Program-made: the position numbers and the translations under genes | Shown: in pieces, positions 18,501 through 29,327 of the stretch | Numbering within the stretch: the stretch's first letter is position 1 | Layout of the letters: each line of letters begins with the position of its first letter | The notes under the pieces: model-generated | Databases searched by the model: none | What the model was told of the DNA's origin: nothing | The model's input: the letters and a program-made list of their open reading frames with translations, nothing else | DNA from: Gammaproteobacteria bacterium Ga0074134 | GTDB taxonomy: Bacteria > Pseudomonadota > Gammaproteobacteria > Ga0077554 > Ga007554 | Assembly (NCBI GenBank): GCA_001464965.1 | Contig: LNEJ01000066.1 | Location: forward strand, 1-44,824 | DNA length: 44,824 nt | Direction of reading: 5' to 3'

Positions 18501-19082
18501 GTGAATAGAAAACTGTCTTTACTGATGATCATTGGATTTTTGACCGCCGCATTGTTGCAGGGCTGCGCCGGGGCAATCATTGCGGGCGGCGCAACCGGCG
18601 CCGCCGTGGCCAGCGACCGCCGCACGGTGGGCGAAGTAGTGGATGATCAGTCTATCGAATTTAAGGCAATGCGTGCGATATTCTCCGATTCCGAATTGTC
18701 GGACAAGGCACGCATCAGCGTCACCAGTTTTAATGGTGTGGTGCTGTTGACCGGGCAGGCGCCCACCGAAGAACTCCGTGCCCGCGCTGCCGATAAGGTC
18801 AAAGGCATTACAAAGGTGAAGCGGGTACATAACGAAATAACCATCGGCCAGCCCATCGCATTTCAGACCGCCAGCCGTGATTCCTGGATCACCACCAAGG
18901 TCAAAACCATGCTGCTGGGCGCAAAAGAGATCAGCGCCAATGATATCAAGGTGGTCACCGACAGCAGCGTTGTTTACCTGATGGGCGTGGTGACCCGCAA
19001 AGAAGCGGATATCGCCAGTGACATTGCCAGCCGCACCGATGGCGTGGAGCGCGTGGTCAGGATTTTTGAATATCTTGATTGA
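18501..19082 (+). CDS. dolP: Outer-membrane lipoprotein DolP, dual BON domains
   Basis: DolP (YraP) is a lipoprotein of the outer membrane that keeps envelope integrity and localises to division sites. It has 193 aa (E. coli 191). The signal peptide ends with a lipobox (LLQGC), giving a lipidated cysteine at residue 22; AGAIIAGGATGAA follows. BON domain 1 covers about 50-118 (VTSFNGVVLLTGQAP) and BON domain 2 about 125-193 (VVTDSSVVYLMGVVTRKEAD). The start is GTG with GGAG 8 bases upstream. Its place after yraN is conserved. Confidence 0.93.
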   Translation: MNRKLSLLMIIGFLTAALLQGCAGAIIAGGATGAAVASDRRTVGEVVDDQSIEFKAMRAIFSDSELSDKARISVTSFNGVVLLTGQAPTEELRARAADKVKGITKVKRVHNEITIGQPIAFQTASRDSWITTKVKTMLLGAKEISANDIKVVTDSSVVYLMGVVTRKEADIASDIASRTDGVERVVRIFEYLD

Positions 19083-19091
19083 GGATTTGCC

Positions 19092-19136
19092 CCGGATGTT
19101 TCATAAATGTGCGTCATGAATTGATGAAACATCCGG
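19092..19136. repeat. 13-base inverted repeat between dolP and the FAD oxidase gene
   Basis: CCGGATGTTTCAT and ATGAAACATCCGG are perfect complements separated by 19 bases, placed 10 bases after the dolP stop. There is no T-tract. It could be a processing or termination stem, or an operator for the next gene. Confidence 0.55.
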
Positions 19137-19166
19137 TGGATTCAACGCGGTAAACTCTAAAAAACC

Positions 19167-20564
19167 ATGATACCGCCTGTCTTTCTGGAACAGCTCACGG
19201 CCATCGCCGGAGCAGAAAATGTGCTGAGCGATGCCGCTGACTGCTGGCCGTATGGTTATGACAACAGCCGGCGCCATGCGTTGCCCGACGCAGTGGTCTT
19301 CGCCACCACGCATGAACAGGTGCGTGACATTGTGCGGCTGTGCAATCGCCATGACGTGCCGCTGGTGCCGCGCGGGCGAGGCACAGGCACCACGGGCGCC
19401 ACTGTGCCATTGCGCGGTGGACTGGTATTGGCGCTGGAGCGCATGGATCGCATTCTGCGCATAGATCCGGACAACCGCGTCATGGTGGTGGAGCCGGGCG
19501 TCACCAATCAGCAGGTGCAGGATGCCGCTGCCACGCACGGTTTTTTCTGGCCGCCCGATCCCACCAGCGCCGCTTTCTGTACGGTGGGCGGTAACCTGGC
19601 CTATAACTCCGCCGGGCCGCGCGCCGTCAAATACGGCACGCCGCGTGAAAATACTCTGGGTTTGCGCGCGGTCACCGGCGCGGGCGAGGAGATTCGCACC
19701 GGGGTCTATACCACCAAGGGTGTCGTTGGCTATGACCTCACGCGGCTGATCATCGGCTGCGAGGGCACGCTGGCGATCATCACCGAAGCGACGCTGAAGC
19801 TCACCCCGTTGCCAGAAACCAAACGCACCCTGCGCGCCGTCTACAGCGACATGCGCGCCGCTGCCGCCGCCGTGTCACGCATCATGGCGCAGCCCGTCAC
19901 ACCGTGCGCGCTGGAATTCATCGACGGCCGCGCAATCGAGATGATACGCAGCTATTCCAAGGCCGATCTGCCAACAGGGGCAGGGGCGTTACTGATGATC
20001 GAGGTGGACGGCTCGCAGGCCGCAATGGACGATGCGGTTGCGGCAGTAAACCGCGCCGCGCAAGGCGAAGGGCTGCTGGACCTATGGGCCGCCCGCACCC
20101 CACAGGAAGTCAGCGATTTATGGGCAACCCGCAAGGCACTGTCCCCCGCATTGCGTACTATTGCGCCAAAAAAGATCAATGAAGATGTCGTGGTACCAGT
20201 GTCGCGCATGGCCGAACTCATCGACGGCCTGGACGTGCTGGCACGGGAACACAACATTACCATCGTCAATTTCGGGCACGCCGGCAATGGCAACATCCAT
20301 GTCAACCTGCTTGTCGACCCCGATGACCCGGTGCAGATGCATAATGCCGAGCACTGTCTTGATAAGGTATTCAGCCTCGTCCTGGCGCTGAACGGCACAC
20401 TCTCCGGTGAACACGGCGTAGGCATCGAAAAGCGCGACTTCGTCAGCCGCGAGATTGACCCTCCCACTCTGGCGTTGATGAAACGCATCAAGGATCAGTT
20501 CGATCCTAAGGGGATACTTAACCCGGATAAAATGTTTCCGGCAGGCGGAATGCCGTATAACTAA
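19167..20564 (+). CDS. GlcD-type FAD-linked oxidase (2-hydroxyacid dehydrogenase family)
   Basis: This is a 465-aa flavoprotein of the VAO/PCMH superfamily, the group of glycolate oxidase subunit GlcD, D-lactate and D-2-hydroxyglutarate dehydrogenases. The FAD-binding half shows PLVPRGRGTGTTGATVPLRGG, MVVEPGVTNQQVQ, TVGGNLAYNSAGPRAVKYG, VVGYDLTRLIIGCEGTLAI. The C-terminal cap shows NFGHAGNGNIHVN, GEHGVGIEKRDF and ILNPDKMFP. No GlcE or GlcF partner lies nearby, so glycolate oxidation cannot be assumed; a single-subunit D-lactate-type enzyme is equally possible. The ribosome-binding site is poor (A-rich). A 13-base inverted repeat lies just upstream. Confidence 0.88.
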   Translation: MIPPVFLEQLTAIAGAENVLSDAADCWPYGYDNSRRHALPDAVVFATTHEQVRDIVRLCNRHDVPLVPRGRGTGTTGATVPLRGGLVLALERMDRILRIDPDNRVMVVEPGVTNQQVQDAAATHGFFWPPDPTSAAFCTVGGNLAYNSAGPRAVKYGTPRENTLGLRAVTGAGEEIRTGVYTTKGVVGYDLTRLIIGCEGTLAIITEATLKLTPLPETKRTLRAVYSDMRAAAAAVSRIMAQPVTPCALEFIDGRAIEMIRSYSKADLPTGAGALLMIEVDGSQAAMDDAVAAVNRAAQGEGLLDLWAARTPQEVSDLWATRKALSPALRTIAPKKINEDVVVPVSRMAELIDGLDVLAREHNITIVNFGHAGNGNIHVNLLVDPDDPVQMHNAEHCLDKVFSLVLALNGTLSGEHGVGIEKRDFVSREIDPPTLALMKRIKDQFDPKGILNPDKMFPAGGMPYN

Positions 20565-20699
20565 CAATGATGATAATATTGATTTTTTTCACCGAGGCAC
20601 ATTCGCTCTCCGAGAAATACGGCGCCTTGTGGTACGGCAGCAGCACCCTGGAGCGGGTTCGTGGCTGAGCAACCCTAGACATAAAACAAGGAAAAAACC

Positions 20700-21884
20700 G
20701 TGACCATCCATGAGTATGGGATCACCAGCTTTCAGTACATTGCTGCGGGCGCCGCGATTCTTGCCAGTGGCGGGGGCGGTAGCTATCGCGACGCCGTCAA
20801 CGTGATAGACGAGTTGGCCAAGAGATGGAGCGGCACTGTGAAGGTGCAGGATTACGACGGCGCGACAAACTGCTGCGTGATGGCCATCATGGGTTCGCCC
20901 GATGCCGCCGACAGCCTGACGCTGGCAAATATCGAATATTCCATCGCCAACACCGTCAACCTTTTCGAGAATACGACCGGCGTCACACTTGGCTGTGTTA
21001 TTCCGGTCGAAATCGGGCCGATCAACTCAATTGTGCCGCTCATCGCAGCTTCCATGTCCAGCAATGCTATTCAATGGGTCGTCGATGGCGACGGCGCTGG
21101 ACGGGCTGTGCCGGAGTTGCCGCAGACCACCTATAGCGGCAGTACCCTGCTCGCTGCGAGCCCGTGCGCACTGGCTAACGATGCCGAGACGACGGCCGCT
21201 TCACAGTCTGCCACGCTGAATGCCGCGACGGCCGCCCAGATTGAAACGCTGGCTGGCGGCATCGTGTCCGCCTTCGGCAGCTTCTCAGGGATTGCGCTCT
21301 GGCCTTCCAACGCCAGCAATGGCTATGCCTTGACAGGCAACTACATTGCCGGAACACTGGCGCAGGCATGGGCTCTGGGGCAATTCTTGTTAACCGCCTC
21401 AAGCGCCCCCTCAACCGCTGAGGTCGCGGCGCAGATCACCAGCATCACCGGACGCACGGCTACGCCCACAGTCACCAATTTTTACATCACCGCCGTTACG
21501 CAGTCGACTACCAATTCATCGCTTGATACGGGCATCATCCGTCTGGATAATGCGCCTGATCAGAATAGCAGTACTGAAACGCACTATCTCTACAATCTGA
21601 ACGAAAATCTGATCATGTATTCGAGCCTGAGCAACGTGCCCGACATTATTGCGCCAGATTCAATTTGCTATTACTCCGAAAGCACAGGCTTTGGTTTCTC
21701 CAATGCCAGCGATGATCTGGCGGTGTATTTCGATTCAGACACAGGCAAGAGCACGGGCAAGACAGTCAGCGTCATAAAAGTAGAGGCCGCACCGGCATTC
21801 TACAAGGCGGCCGGTGTTATAGCGTCATTCGCCCACCTGCTGCGCAACATTGGCTATGCCGGTGCGCTTCCTTATGCTGGTTGA
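20700..21884 (+). CDS. DUF917 / S-methylthiohydantoin desulfurase-like protein
   Basis: The N-terminal half (about 1-165) resembles DUF917, the domain of S-methylthiohydantoin desulfurase and related hydantoinase-associated proteins: AAGAAILASGGGGSYRDAV, VMAIMGSPDA, VIPVEIGPINSIVPL, VVDGDGAGRAVPELPQTTYS. The C-terminal 220 residues are rich in Ala, Ser and Thr and I do not recognise them. No signal peptide is visible. It has 394 aa. The start is GTG with AAGGA upstream. The next gene, a PAS-GGDEF-EAL protein, begins 9 bases after its stop, so the two are almost surely co-transcribed. There is no hydantoinase gene nearby, unlike many DUF917 loci. The catalytic function is unknown. Confidence 0.75.
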   Translation: MTIHEYGITSFQYIAAGAAILASGGGGSYRDAVNVIDELAKRWSGTVKVQDYDGATNCCVMAIMGSPDAADSLTLANIEYSIANTVNLFENTTGVTLGCVIPVEIGPINSIVPLIAASMSSNAIQWVVDGDGAGRAVPELPQTTYSGSTLLAASPCALANDAETTAASQSATLNAATAAQIETLAGGIVSAFGSFSGIALWPSNASNGYALTGNYIAGTLAQAWALGQFLLTASSAPSTAEVAAQITSITGRTATPTVTNFYITAVTQSTTNSSLDTGIIRLDNAPDQNSSTETHYLYNLNENLIMYSSLSNVPDIIAPDSICYYSESTGFGFSNASDDLAVYFDSDTGKSTGKTVSVIKVEAAPAFYKAAGVIASFAHLLRNIGYAGALPYAG

Positions 21885-21893
21885 GATGCAGGC

Positions 21894-24494
21894 ATGACTG
21901 AACAGGACATCAACAAGGATCGCCTGGAACTTGCCCTGGAAGCATCCGGTCTCGATCTTTGGGAGAACGATCTGGTTAGCGGAGATGTCACCTGCAGGGC
22001 GACGAAAACCTTTGCGGAACTCGGCTACAGCGATGAGGAAGCCCTCTTCTATATTGACGATCTTTTCACCATCATCCATCCGGATGACATCCCGGTGGTG
22101 AAGGCTGCCGTCGACGGCCATCTGACAGGCATTACAGCGCAATACCGTTGCGAATTCAGGTTGCGCGCGAAGTGCGGCGCCTGGGTCTGGTACGCCAACT
22201 ACGGCAAAATCATGGATCGCGATGGCAGCAACCAGGGTCGGCGATTTATCGGCGTGACGCTCAATATAGATGACAGAAAACGCAAGGAAGATGAACTTGA
22301 ACTCATCAACCGCAAACTGGCCGAGCAGAACGCGCTGCTCGAAAATGTGAATATCCTGCTGCAACACAACGAGGAGGTGTTGCGCGAAAGCGAAGCGTTA
22401 CTTAGAGAAACGCAACTCATTGCGGGCTTGGGTACTTATGTGCTGGATATCCCCGCCGGGCTATGGAAAGGTTCGGACCTGCTTGATAAGGTGTTTGGGA
22501 TAAACGAGGACTACGAGCGCTCGATAGAGGCATGGGTGGCTCTGTTACATCCCGGCGACCGCAGGATGGTGATCGACTATCTTAGAGATGAGGTTCTTGG
22601 CCAGGGCAAGGCCTTCGATAAGGAGTACCGCATCATCCGTCACGACGACCAGTCCGAACGCTGGGTGCATGGCTTAGGCAAGCTAGATTTTGATGCTCAC
22701 GGGCGTCCCCGGAAAATGCTCGGTACGATTCAAGACATCACCAAACGCAAGCATTATGAAGCCGACCTGCGCATTGCCGCGACCGCCTTTGAATCTCAGG
22801 AAGGCATGATAATCACCGACGCCAACCACATAATCCGGCGGGTTAACCAAGCATTTACTTCCATCACTGGCTACAACGCAGAAGATGTCATCGGCAAGAA
22901 TACGCGCATATTCAAATCTGGCCGTCAGGATGAAAATTTTTATGCTGCAATGTGGAAGACTCTCAACAACACTGGCGCATGGGGAGGCGAAATATGGGCC
23001 CAGCGCAAGAGCGGCGAAATCTACCCAGGGTATCTCACCATCACTGCGGTTAAGAACGCGGATGGTATGGTCTCCAATTATGTTGCCACACTCGCCGATA
23101 TTACCGCGAGCAAAATGGCGGCTGAAGAGATCCAGCATCTGGCGTTCTACGACCACCTTACAAGTCTGCCCAATCGCCGTTTGCTGCTAGACCGGCTTCA
23201 ACAAGCTTTAGCTTCCAGTGGCCGTAGCGGTAAAGAAGGTGCACTGCTGTTTATTGACCTGGATAATTTCAAGTCACTCAATGACACCCTTGGGCATGAC
23301 AAGGGAGACTTGTTGCTGCAACAGGTCGCACAACGCCTGGTGTCCTGTGTGCGTGAAGGCGACACTGTAGCGCGCCTGGGTGGTGACGAGTTCGTGGTGA
23401 TGCTGGAAGATCTGAGCGAACATACCATGGAAGCAGCAGAACAGACAGAAGAGATTGGCCAGAAAATCCTGGCCACTCTCAATCGTCCTTACCAGCTTGC
23501 TACGCACGAATATCACAGCACGCCCAGCATCGGCATCACCACGTTCAAAGGATACCAGCAGCCGATGGATGAACTGATGAAACAAGCCGACATTGCCATG
23601 TACCAAGCGAAGAAAGCAGGACGCAACGCCCTGCAATTCTTTGATCCGCAGATGCAGGAAACCATCAACACCCGTGTTGAATTGGAAGAAAAATTACGCG
23701 CAGCATATAAGAACCAGCAATTCAAGTTGTATTACCAAATCCAGGTGGATAGTGCATGGTCTCCTTTGGGGGCGGAGGTATTAATCTGCTGGCTACACCC
23801 TGAGCGTGGCTTGGTGTCTCCCGTGGAATTCATTCCGCTGGTGGAAGAAACGGGTCTGATACTGCCTATAGGGCGATGGGTTATGGAGACGGCCTGCGCC
23901 CAGCTCAAAATGTGGCAGCAAGATAGGCTAACCAGCGGCCTCGTTCTGTCAGTGAATGTCAGTGCCAAGCAATTCCGCCAGATTGATTTCGTGGCGCAGG
24001 TCCAAGAGCTCGTGCAGCGCCATGCCATCAACCCTAAGCTGATCAAACTGGAACTCACTGAAAGCATGCTGCTGGAAAACATCGAGGACACCATTGCAAC
24101 AATGAATGCATTGAAAGGAATCGGTGTCCAGTTTTCATTGGATGACTTTGGTACCGGATATTCTTCTATACAATATCTAAAGCGTTTGCCGCTTGACCAG
24201 ATCAAGATCGATAGGTCATTTGTGCGCGACCTCGTTGTTGACAGCAGCGACAAGGCAATTGTGAGCACCATTATTGCGATGGCGCAGAGCTTGAATCTGG
24301 AGGTCATTGCTGAAGGGGTGGAGACCGAAGAACAGCGGCAATTCCTCCTGAACAGTGGCTGCACTCACTATCAAGGATTTCTATTTGACAAGCCAGTTCC
24401 AATTGAGCAATTCGAAGTCTTGCTGAAGCAGCGATACCTGTTTGGCAAACCGGTGCCGATGGAGCAGCCTGAGGTGTTATTTACACAAGGTTGA
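21894..24494 (+). CDS. Triple-PAS GGDEF-EAL cyclic-di-GMP enzyme
   Basis: This 866-aa cytoplasmic protein has no membrane segment. PAS/PAC 1 covers about 10-130 (with FIGVTLNIDDRKRKEDE), a coiled coil about 130-170, PAS 2 about 175-290 (MLGTIQDITKRKHYE) and PAS 3 about 295-415 (VNQAFTSITGYNAEDVIGKN). GGDEF is intact (LGGDEF, 496-500), so diguanylate cyclase activity is likely. The EAL domain (about 605-850) reads EVL at 628-630 with ICW instead of the usual IRW; DDFGTGYSS and the ELTES and VIAEGVET motifs are kept, so phosphodiesterase activity is plausible but unproven. The last 38 residues are a tandem duplication (FLFDKPVPIEQFEVLLKQR then YLFGKPVPMEQPEVLFTQG). It is paired with the DUF917 gene upstream. 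Confidence 0.93.
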   Translation: MTEQDINKDRLELALEASGLDLWENDLVSGDVTCRATKTFAELGYSDEEALFYIDDLFTIIHPDDIPVVKAAVDGHLTGITAQYRCEFRLRAKCGAWVWYANYGKIMDRDGSNQGRRFIGVTLNIDDRKRKEDELELINRKLAEQNALLENVNILLQHNEEVLRESEALLRETQLIAGLGTYVLDIPAGLWKGSDLLDKVFGINEDYERSIEAWVALLHPGDRRMVIDYLRDEVLGQGKAFDKEYRIIRHDDQSERWVHGLGKLDFDAHGRPRKMLGTIQDITKRKHYEADLRIAATAFESQEGMIITDANHIIRRVNQAFTSITGYNAEDVIGKNTRIFKSGRQDENFYAAMWKTLNNTGAWGGEIWAQRKSGEIYPGYLTITAVKNADGMVSNYVATLADITASKMAAEEIQHLAFYDHLTSLPNRRLLLDRLQQALASSGRSGKEGALLFIDLDNFKSLNDTLGHDKGDLLLQQVAQRLVSCVREGDTVARLGGDEFVVMLEDLSEHTMEAAEQTEEIGQKILATLNRPYQLATHEYHSTPSIGITTFKGYQQPMDELMKQADIAMYQAKKAGRNALQFFDPQMQETINTRVELEEKLRAAYKNQQFKLYYQIQVDSAWSPLGAEVLICWLHPERGLVSPVEFIPLVEETGLILPIGRWVMETACAQLKMWQQDRLTSGLVLSVNVSAKQFRQIDFVAQVQELVQRHAINPKLIKLELTESMLLENIEDTIATMNALKGIGVQFSLDDFGTGYSSIQYLKRLPLDQIKIDRSFVRDLVVDSSDKAIVSTIIAMAQSLNLEVIAEGVETEEQRQFLLNSGCTHYQGFLFDKPVPIEQFEVLLKQRYLFGKPVPMEQPEVLFTQG

Positions 24495-24692
24495 TTGTCG
24501 TTGATGATATAGCTTGCACGCTGTGCTGCGTCTTTGACCGAGATCGTGAACAGAGCTTCTGATGGGCCAATCCGTGATTTTCGACAGCCCTCCTTGGCAG
24601 GGATAGGCGGTAATACTGTGCGTTTCCCAGGGCATTTGGCCGCGCGCTATTGCCGAATAGTCCAATCTAAGGGAAAATAACGTTCTTTGGGT

Positions 24693-24707
24693 CCCGGCCA
24701 GGCCGGG
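24693..24707. other. Palindrome in the 263-base gap before tkt
   Basis: CCCGGCC-A-GGCCGGG lies about 50 bases upstream of tkt. The rest of the gap (24495-24757) has no gene I can support. The palindrome could be an operator or hairpin for tkt, but nothing decides its role. Confidence 0.4.
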
Positions 24708-24757
24708 TTAACTTAAGGTTTTAGCTTTTATTTTCAAAGAGATTAGAGGAAAAATGC

Positions 24758-26752
24758 ATGCCTGCTTCCCGTAAAGATTTAGCCAATGCCATCCGTGCGC
24801 TTGCGATGGACGCCGTACAGAAGGCCAATTCTGGGCATCCCGGCGCGCCCATGGGCATGGCGGAAATTTCGGAAGTTTTGTGGAACCACCATCTGCGCCA
24901 TAACCCGGCCAATCCCAAATGGCCTGACCGCGACCGCTTCGTGCTCTCCAATGGCCACGGCTCCATGCTGCAGTACGCATTATTGCACCTCACCGGCTAC
25001 GACCTGCCGATGGAAGAGATCAAGCGCTTCCGCCAGTTGCACTCCAAGACCCCTGGGCACCCTGAATACGGTTACGCGCCTGGCATCGAGACCACCACTG
25101 GCCCGCTGGGACAGGGCATCACCAATGCGGTCGGCATGGCGATTGCCGAAAAGGTGCTGGCCGCCGAATTTAATAAGCCCGGCCATGAAATCGTGAATCA
25201 CCATACCTACGTGTTTCTGGGCGACGGCTGCTTGATGGAAGGCATTTCCCATGAGGCTTGCTCGCTGGCCGGTACGCTGGGCCTAGGCAAGCTGATCGCC
25301 TTCTATGATGACAACGGCATCTCCATCGACGGCCACGTCGAAGGCTGGTTTACCGATGATACCCCGAAGCGTTTCGAGGCCTACGGCTGGCATGTGATCC
25401 CGAATGTCGACGGTCATGACACGGCGGCGATAGAGGCCGCGATTCAGGCCGCCAAGGCCAATACCGGCAAACCCACGATGATCTGCTGTAAAACCGTGAT
25501 CGGCATGGGGTCGCCCAACAAGGCAGGCAGCCATGATTGCCATGGCTCCGCGTTGGGCGATGCTGAAGTGGCCGCAACCCGCGCCAATATCGGCTGGAAT
25601 TATCCGCCTTTCGAGATCCCGAAGGATGTGTATGCGGGTTGGGACGCGCGCATCAAAGGCGAGGGTCTTGAGAAGCTGTGGAATAACAAATTCGCCGAAT
25701 ATGCCGAGGCCTATCCCGCCGAGGCCGCCGAATTCACGCGCCGCATGAGCGGCGAGCTGCCCGCCAACTGGAATGAGCACGTTGACGCTTTCATAGCCAA
25801 GGTCAACGACAAAGGCGAAACCATCGCCACCCGTAAGGCCTCGCAAAACAGCATCGAGGGTCTCGCGCCCGCGCTGCCGGAGTTGCTCGGCGGTTCCGCG
25901 GATCTGGCCAGCTCCAACCTGACGCTGTGGTCCGGTTCGCGCGGTGTTTCCAAAAAGGATGGCGGCAATTATGTGTATTACGGCGTGCGCGAGTTCGGCA
26001 TGGCCGCCATGATGAACGGCATGGCGCTGCACGGCGGCGTAATTCCTTACGGCGCGACCTTCCTGATGTTCTCCGAATATGCGCGCAACGCCCTGCGCAT
26101 GGCGGCGTTGATGAAAATCCGTTCAATCTTTGTGTTTACCCATGACTCCATCGGTCTGGGCGAAGATGGGCCGACCCACCAGCCTGTCGAGCAGACGGCC
26201 ACGTTGCGCCTCATTCCCAATATGGATGTGTGGCGCCCCTGTGACACACTGGAGTCTGCTGTTTCCTGGGCGCGCGCCATTGAGCGCAAGGATGGCCCGA
26301 GCAGCCTGATCTTCAGCCGCCAGAATCTGCCTTTCCAGAAGCGCGACGCGGCAACCATTGCCAATATCAGCAAGGGCGGTTATGTTCTCTCCGAGGCCGC
26401 GGGTGGCAAGCCCAGGGTTGTGCTGATCGCCACCGGCTCCGAAGTGGCCCTGGCGACAGGCGCGCAACAGGTCTTGGCGGAAAAAGGCATCGCCGCGCGC
26501 GTGGTGTCCATGCCTTCCACCAACGTCTTTGACCGTCAGGACCAGGCCTATAAAGACAGCGTACTGCCCAAGGGCGTAGTGCGCGTGGCCGTGGAAGCCG
26601 GTGTGACCGAGTGCTGGCATAAGTATGTCGGTCTGGAAGGCGCGGTGGTCGGCATCGACACCTTCGGTGAATCGGCCCCGGCGGGTGACCTGTTCAAAGA
26701 GTTCGGCTTCACTGTCGAGAACGTCGTCAAGACCGTCGAGAGCGTTCTCTGA
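24758..26752 (+). CDS. tkt: Transketolase
   Basis: Transketolase moves two-carbon units between sugar phosphates in the pentose phosphate and Calvin cycles, using thiamine diphosphate. It has 664 aa (E. coli TktA 663). Visible are [20 protein letters not shown] at the N-terminus, the cofactor motif [13 protein letters not shown] (near 154) ending in DDNGISIDG, the pyrimidine-domain segment [18 protein letters not shown] and [18 protein letters not shown]. The start has a GAGG ribosome-binding site. It leads the run tkt-gap-pgk-pyk-fba, all on one strand, an order found in many autotrophic proteobacteria as part of cbb gene sets. Confidence 0.97.
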   Translation: MPASRKDLANAIRALAMDAVQKANSGHPGAPMGMAEISEVLWNHHLRHNPANPKWPDRDRFVLSNGHGSMLQYALLHLTGYDLPMEEIKRFRQLHSKTPGHPEYGYAPGIETTTGPLGQGITNAVGMAIAEKVLAAEFNKPGHEIVNHHTYVFLGDGCLMEGISHEACSLAGTLGLGKLIAFYDDNGISIDGHVEGWFTDDTPKRFEAYGWHVIPNVDGHDTAAIEAAIQAAKANTGKPTMICCKTVIGMGSPNKAGSHDCHGSALGDAEVAATRANIGWNYPPFEIPKDVYAGWDARIKGEGLEKLWNNKFAEYAEAYPAEAAEFTRRMSGELPANWNEHVDAFIAKVNDKGETIATRKASQNSIEGLAPALPELLGGSADLASSNLTLWSGSRGVSKKDGGNYVYYGVREFGMAAMMNGMALHGGVIPYGATFLMFSEYARNALRMAALMKIRSIFVFTHDSIGLGEDGPTHQPVEQTATLRLIPNMDVWRPCDTLESAVSWARAIERKDGPSSLIFSRQNLPFQKRDAATIANISKGGYVLSEAAGGKPRVVLIATGSEVALATGAQQVLAEKGIAARVVSMPSTNVFDRQDQAYKDSVLPKGVVRVAVEAGVTECWHKYVGLEGAVVGIDTFGESAPAGDLFKEFGFTVENVVKTVESVL

Positions 26753-26764
26753 CAAATTAAAAAT

Positions 26765-26831
26765 GTAGGGTGCGCGTGCGTACCGAGCGATGTTGCTGAA
26801 TGATGTCGTGGCGCGTATGACGCACCCTGCG
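26765..26831. repeat. Palindromic intergenic repeat of the TAGGGTGCG type between tkt and gap
   Basis: GTAGGGTGCG at the left and CGCACCCTGCG at the right form terminal inverted repeats of a roughly 67-base unit. Repeats with TAGGGTG ends are common between genes in proteobacteria and cyanobacteria. A related unit lies on the other side of gap. Just downstream, a GCCGTTTTAAACGGC palindrome (26863-26877) precedes a run of seven T. Confidence 0.6.
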
Positions 26832-26872
26832 TTTTGAAATCAAGAATTATCAGCTTGAGTTGGCCGTTTTAA

Positions 26873-27928
<1,056 letters not shown>

Positions 27929-27933
27929 AAATA

Positions 27934-28024
27934 TAGGGTGGGTTAGCGATGTGTAAGCATCGCTAACCCACCAAGTTGTCGCGCAGCGACTCGATTGGTA
28001 TTCGATCGGCTAACCCACCCTGCA
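27934..28024. repeat. Palindromic repeat of the TAGGGTGGGTTAG type between gap and pgk
   Basis: TAGGGTGGGTTAGC at the left and GCTAACCCACCCTGCA at the right are terminal inverted repeats of a unit of about 91 bases starting 5 bases after the gap stop. A nested hairpin (GGTGGGTTAGCGAT / ATCGCTAACCCACC, 27938-27972) makes up its left third. This looks like a miniature mobile or REP-like repeat. It lies in the gap-pgk transcript if the two are co-transcribed. Confidence 0.65.
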
Positions 28025-28096
28025 TTTGTTAGAAAGAGCCATCAGCCAAGGGGCGAGCCTTCGCTGATGACTTTTAAATTCAGCCAGGAGTAAACC

Positions 28097-29278
28097 ATGT
28101 CTGTTATCAAAATGACCGATCTCGACCTCGCTGGAAAGCGGGTGTTGATCCGTGAAGATCTCAATGTGCCGCTCAAAAATGGCAAGGTGGCCGACGATAC
28201 CCGCATTCGCGCTTCCCTGCCGACCATCCAGTTGGCGATGAAGGCCGGCGCCAAGGTGATGGTGATGTCGCATCTGGGCCGTCCTGAAGAAGGCGTCTAC
28301 AGCGAAGACAACTCCATGAAGCCCGTTGCGGAGCATCTGTCCGGCCTGCTCGGCAAGCCGGTGCGGGTTGTCAGGGACTACCTGGGCGGCGTTGATGTCG
28401 CTCCCGGCGAGGTGGTGGTCTTCGAGAATGTGCGCTTCAACAAGGGTGAGAAAAAGAACACCGATGACCTTTCCAGGCAGTATGCCGCGTTGTGCGACAT
28501 TTATGTGATGGATGCCTTCGGCACTGCGCACCGCGCCGAGGCATCCACCCACGGCGTCGCCAAATTCGCTCCCACAGCCTGTGCCGGCCCGCTGCTGGCC
28601 GCCGAGCTGGAAGCGCTAGGCAAGGCGCTGGACAAACCCGCGCGCCCTATGGTTGCCATTGTGGGCGGCTCGAAGGTGTCGACCAAGCTCACCGTACTTA
28701 AATCGCTATCGAAAATCGTGGATCAGCTGATTGTTGGCGGTGGTATCGCCAATACCTTTATCCTGGCGGAAGGCCACAAAGTAGGCAAATCACTGGCGGA
28801 AGCCGATTTGGTGCAAGAGGCCAGGGACATCATTGCCGAGGCCCGCGCCAAAGGCGGCGACGTGCCTGTGCCGGTGGATGTGGTATGCGGCAAGGAGTTC
28901 TCCGAGTCCGCCGTTGCCACACTGAAGGATGTGAAAGACGTGGCCGATGATGACATGATTTTCGACTTCGGACCCAAGTCCAGCAAGCAATTGGAAGAAA
29001 TCATCGCCAATGCCGGCACCATTGTATGGAATGGCCCGGTTGGCGTTTTTGAGTTTGATCAGTTCGGCAACGGTACCAAGGCGTTGTCGATGGCTATCGC
29101 CAATTCCAAGGCATTTTCCATCGCGGGCGGCGGAGATACGCTGGCGGCGGTGGCCAAGTATAATATCGCTGATAAGGTTTCCTATATCTCCACCGGCGGT
29201 GGTGCCTTCCTGGAGTTTCTGGAAGGAAAGAAGCTGCCTGCCGTGGCGATTTTGGAAGAACGTGCTGCGAAGAAATAA
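28097..29278 (+). CDS. pgk: Phosphoglycerate kinase
   Basis: Pgk transfers phosphate between 1,3-bisphosphoglycerate and ADP. It has 393 aa (E. coli 387). The 3-phosphoglycerate site appears as [20 protein letters not shown] and [38 protein letters not shown] and [19 protein letters not shown] mark the hinge and nucleotide domain, and [11 protein letters not shown] the C-terminal phosphate loop. An AGGAG ribosome-binding site precedes ATG. It is third in the carbon-metabolism run. Confidence 0.97.
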   Translation: MSVIKMTDLDLAGKRVLIREDLNVPLKNGKVADDTRIRASLPTIQLAMKAGAKVMVMSHLGRPEEGVYSEDNSMKPVAEHLSGLLGKPVRVVRDYLGGVDVAPGEVVVFENVRFNKGEKKNTDDLSRQYAALCDIYVMDAFGTAHRAEASTHGVAKFAPTACAGPLLAAELEALGKALDKPARPMVAIVGGSKVSTKLTVLKSLSKIVDQLIVGGGIANTFILAEGHKVGKSLAEADLVQEARDIIAEARAKGGDVPVPVDVVCGKEFSESAVATLKDVKDVADDDMIFDFGPKSSKQLEEIIANAGTIVWNGPVGVFEFDQFGNGTKALSMAIANSKAFSIAGGGDTLAAVAKYNIADKVSYISTGGGAFLEFLEGKKLPAVAILEERAAKK

Positions 29279-29327
29279 GCTGTCGTTCACTGTAATCTGT
29301 ACATTTAAAATGGTGGAAACGGCACAA

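Noticed and set aside
20567-20668. 33-codon frame (MMIILIFFTEAHSLSEK...) between the flavin oxidase and DUF917 genes
   Set aside because: No ribosome-binding site at useful spacing and no similarity I recognise; kept only as a note.
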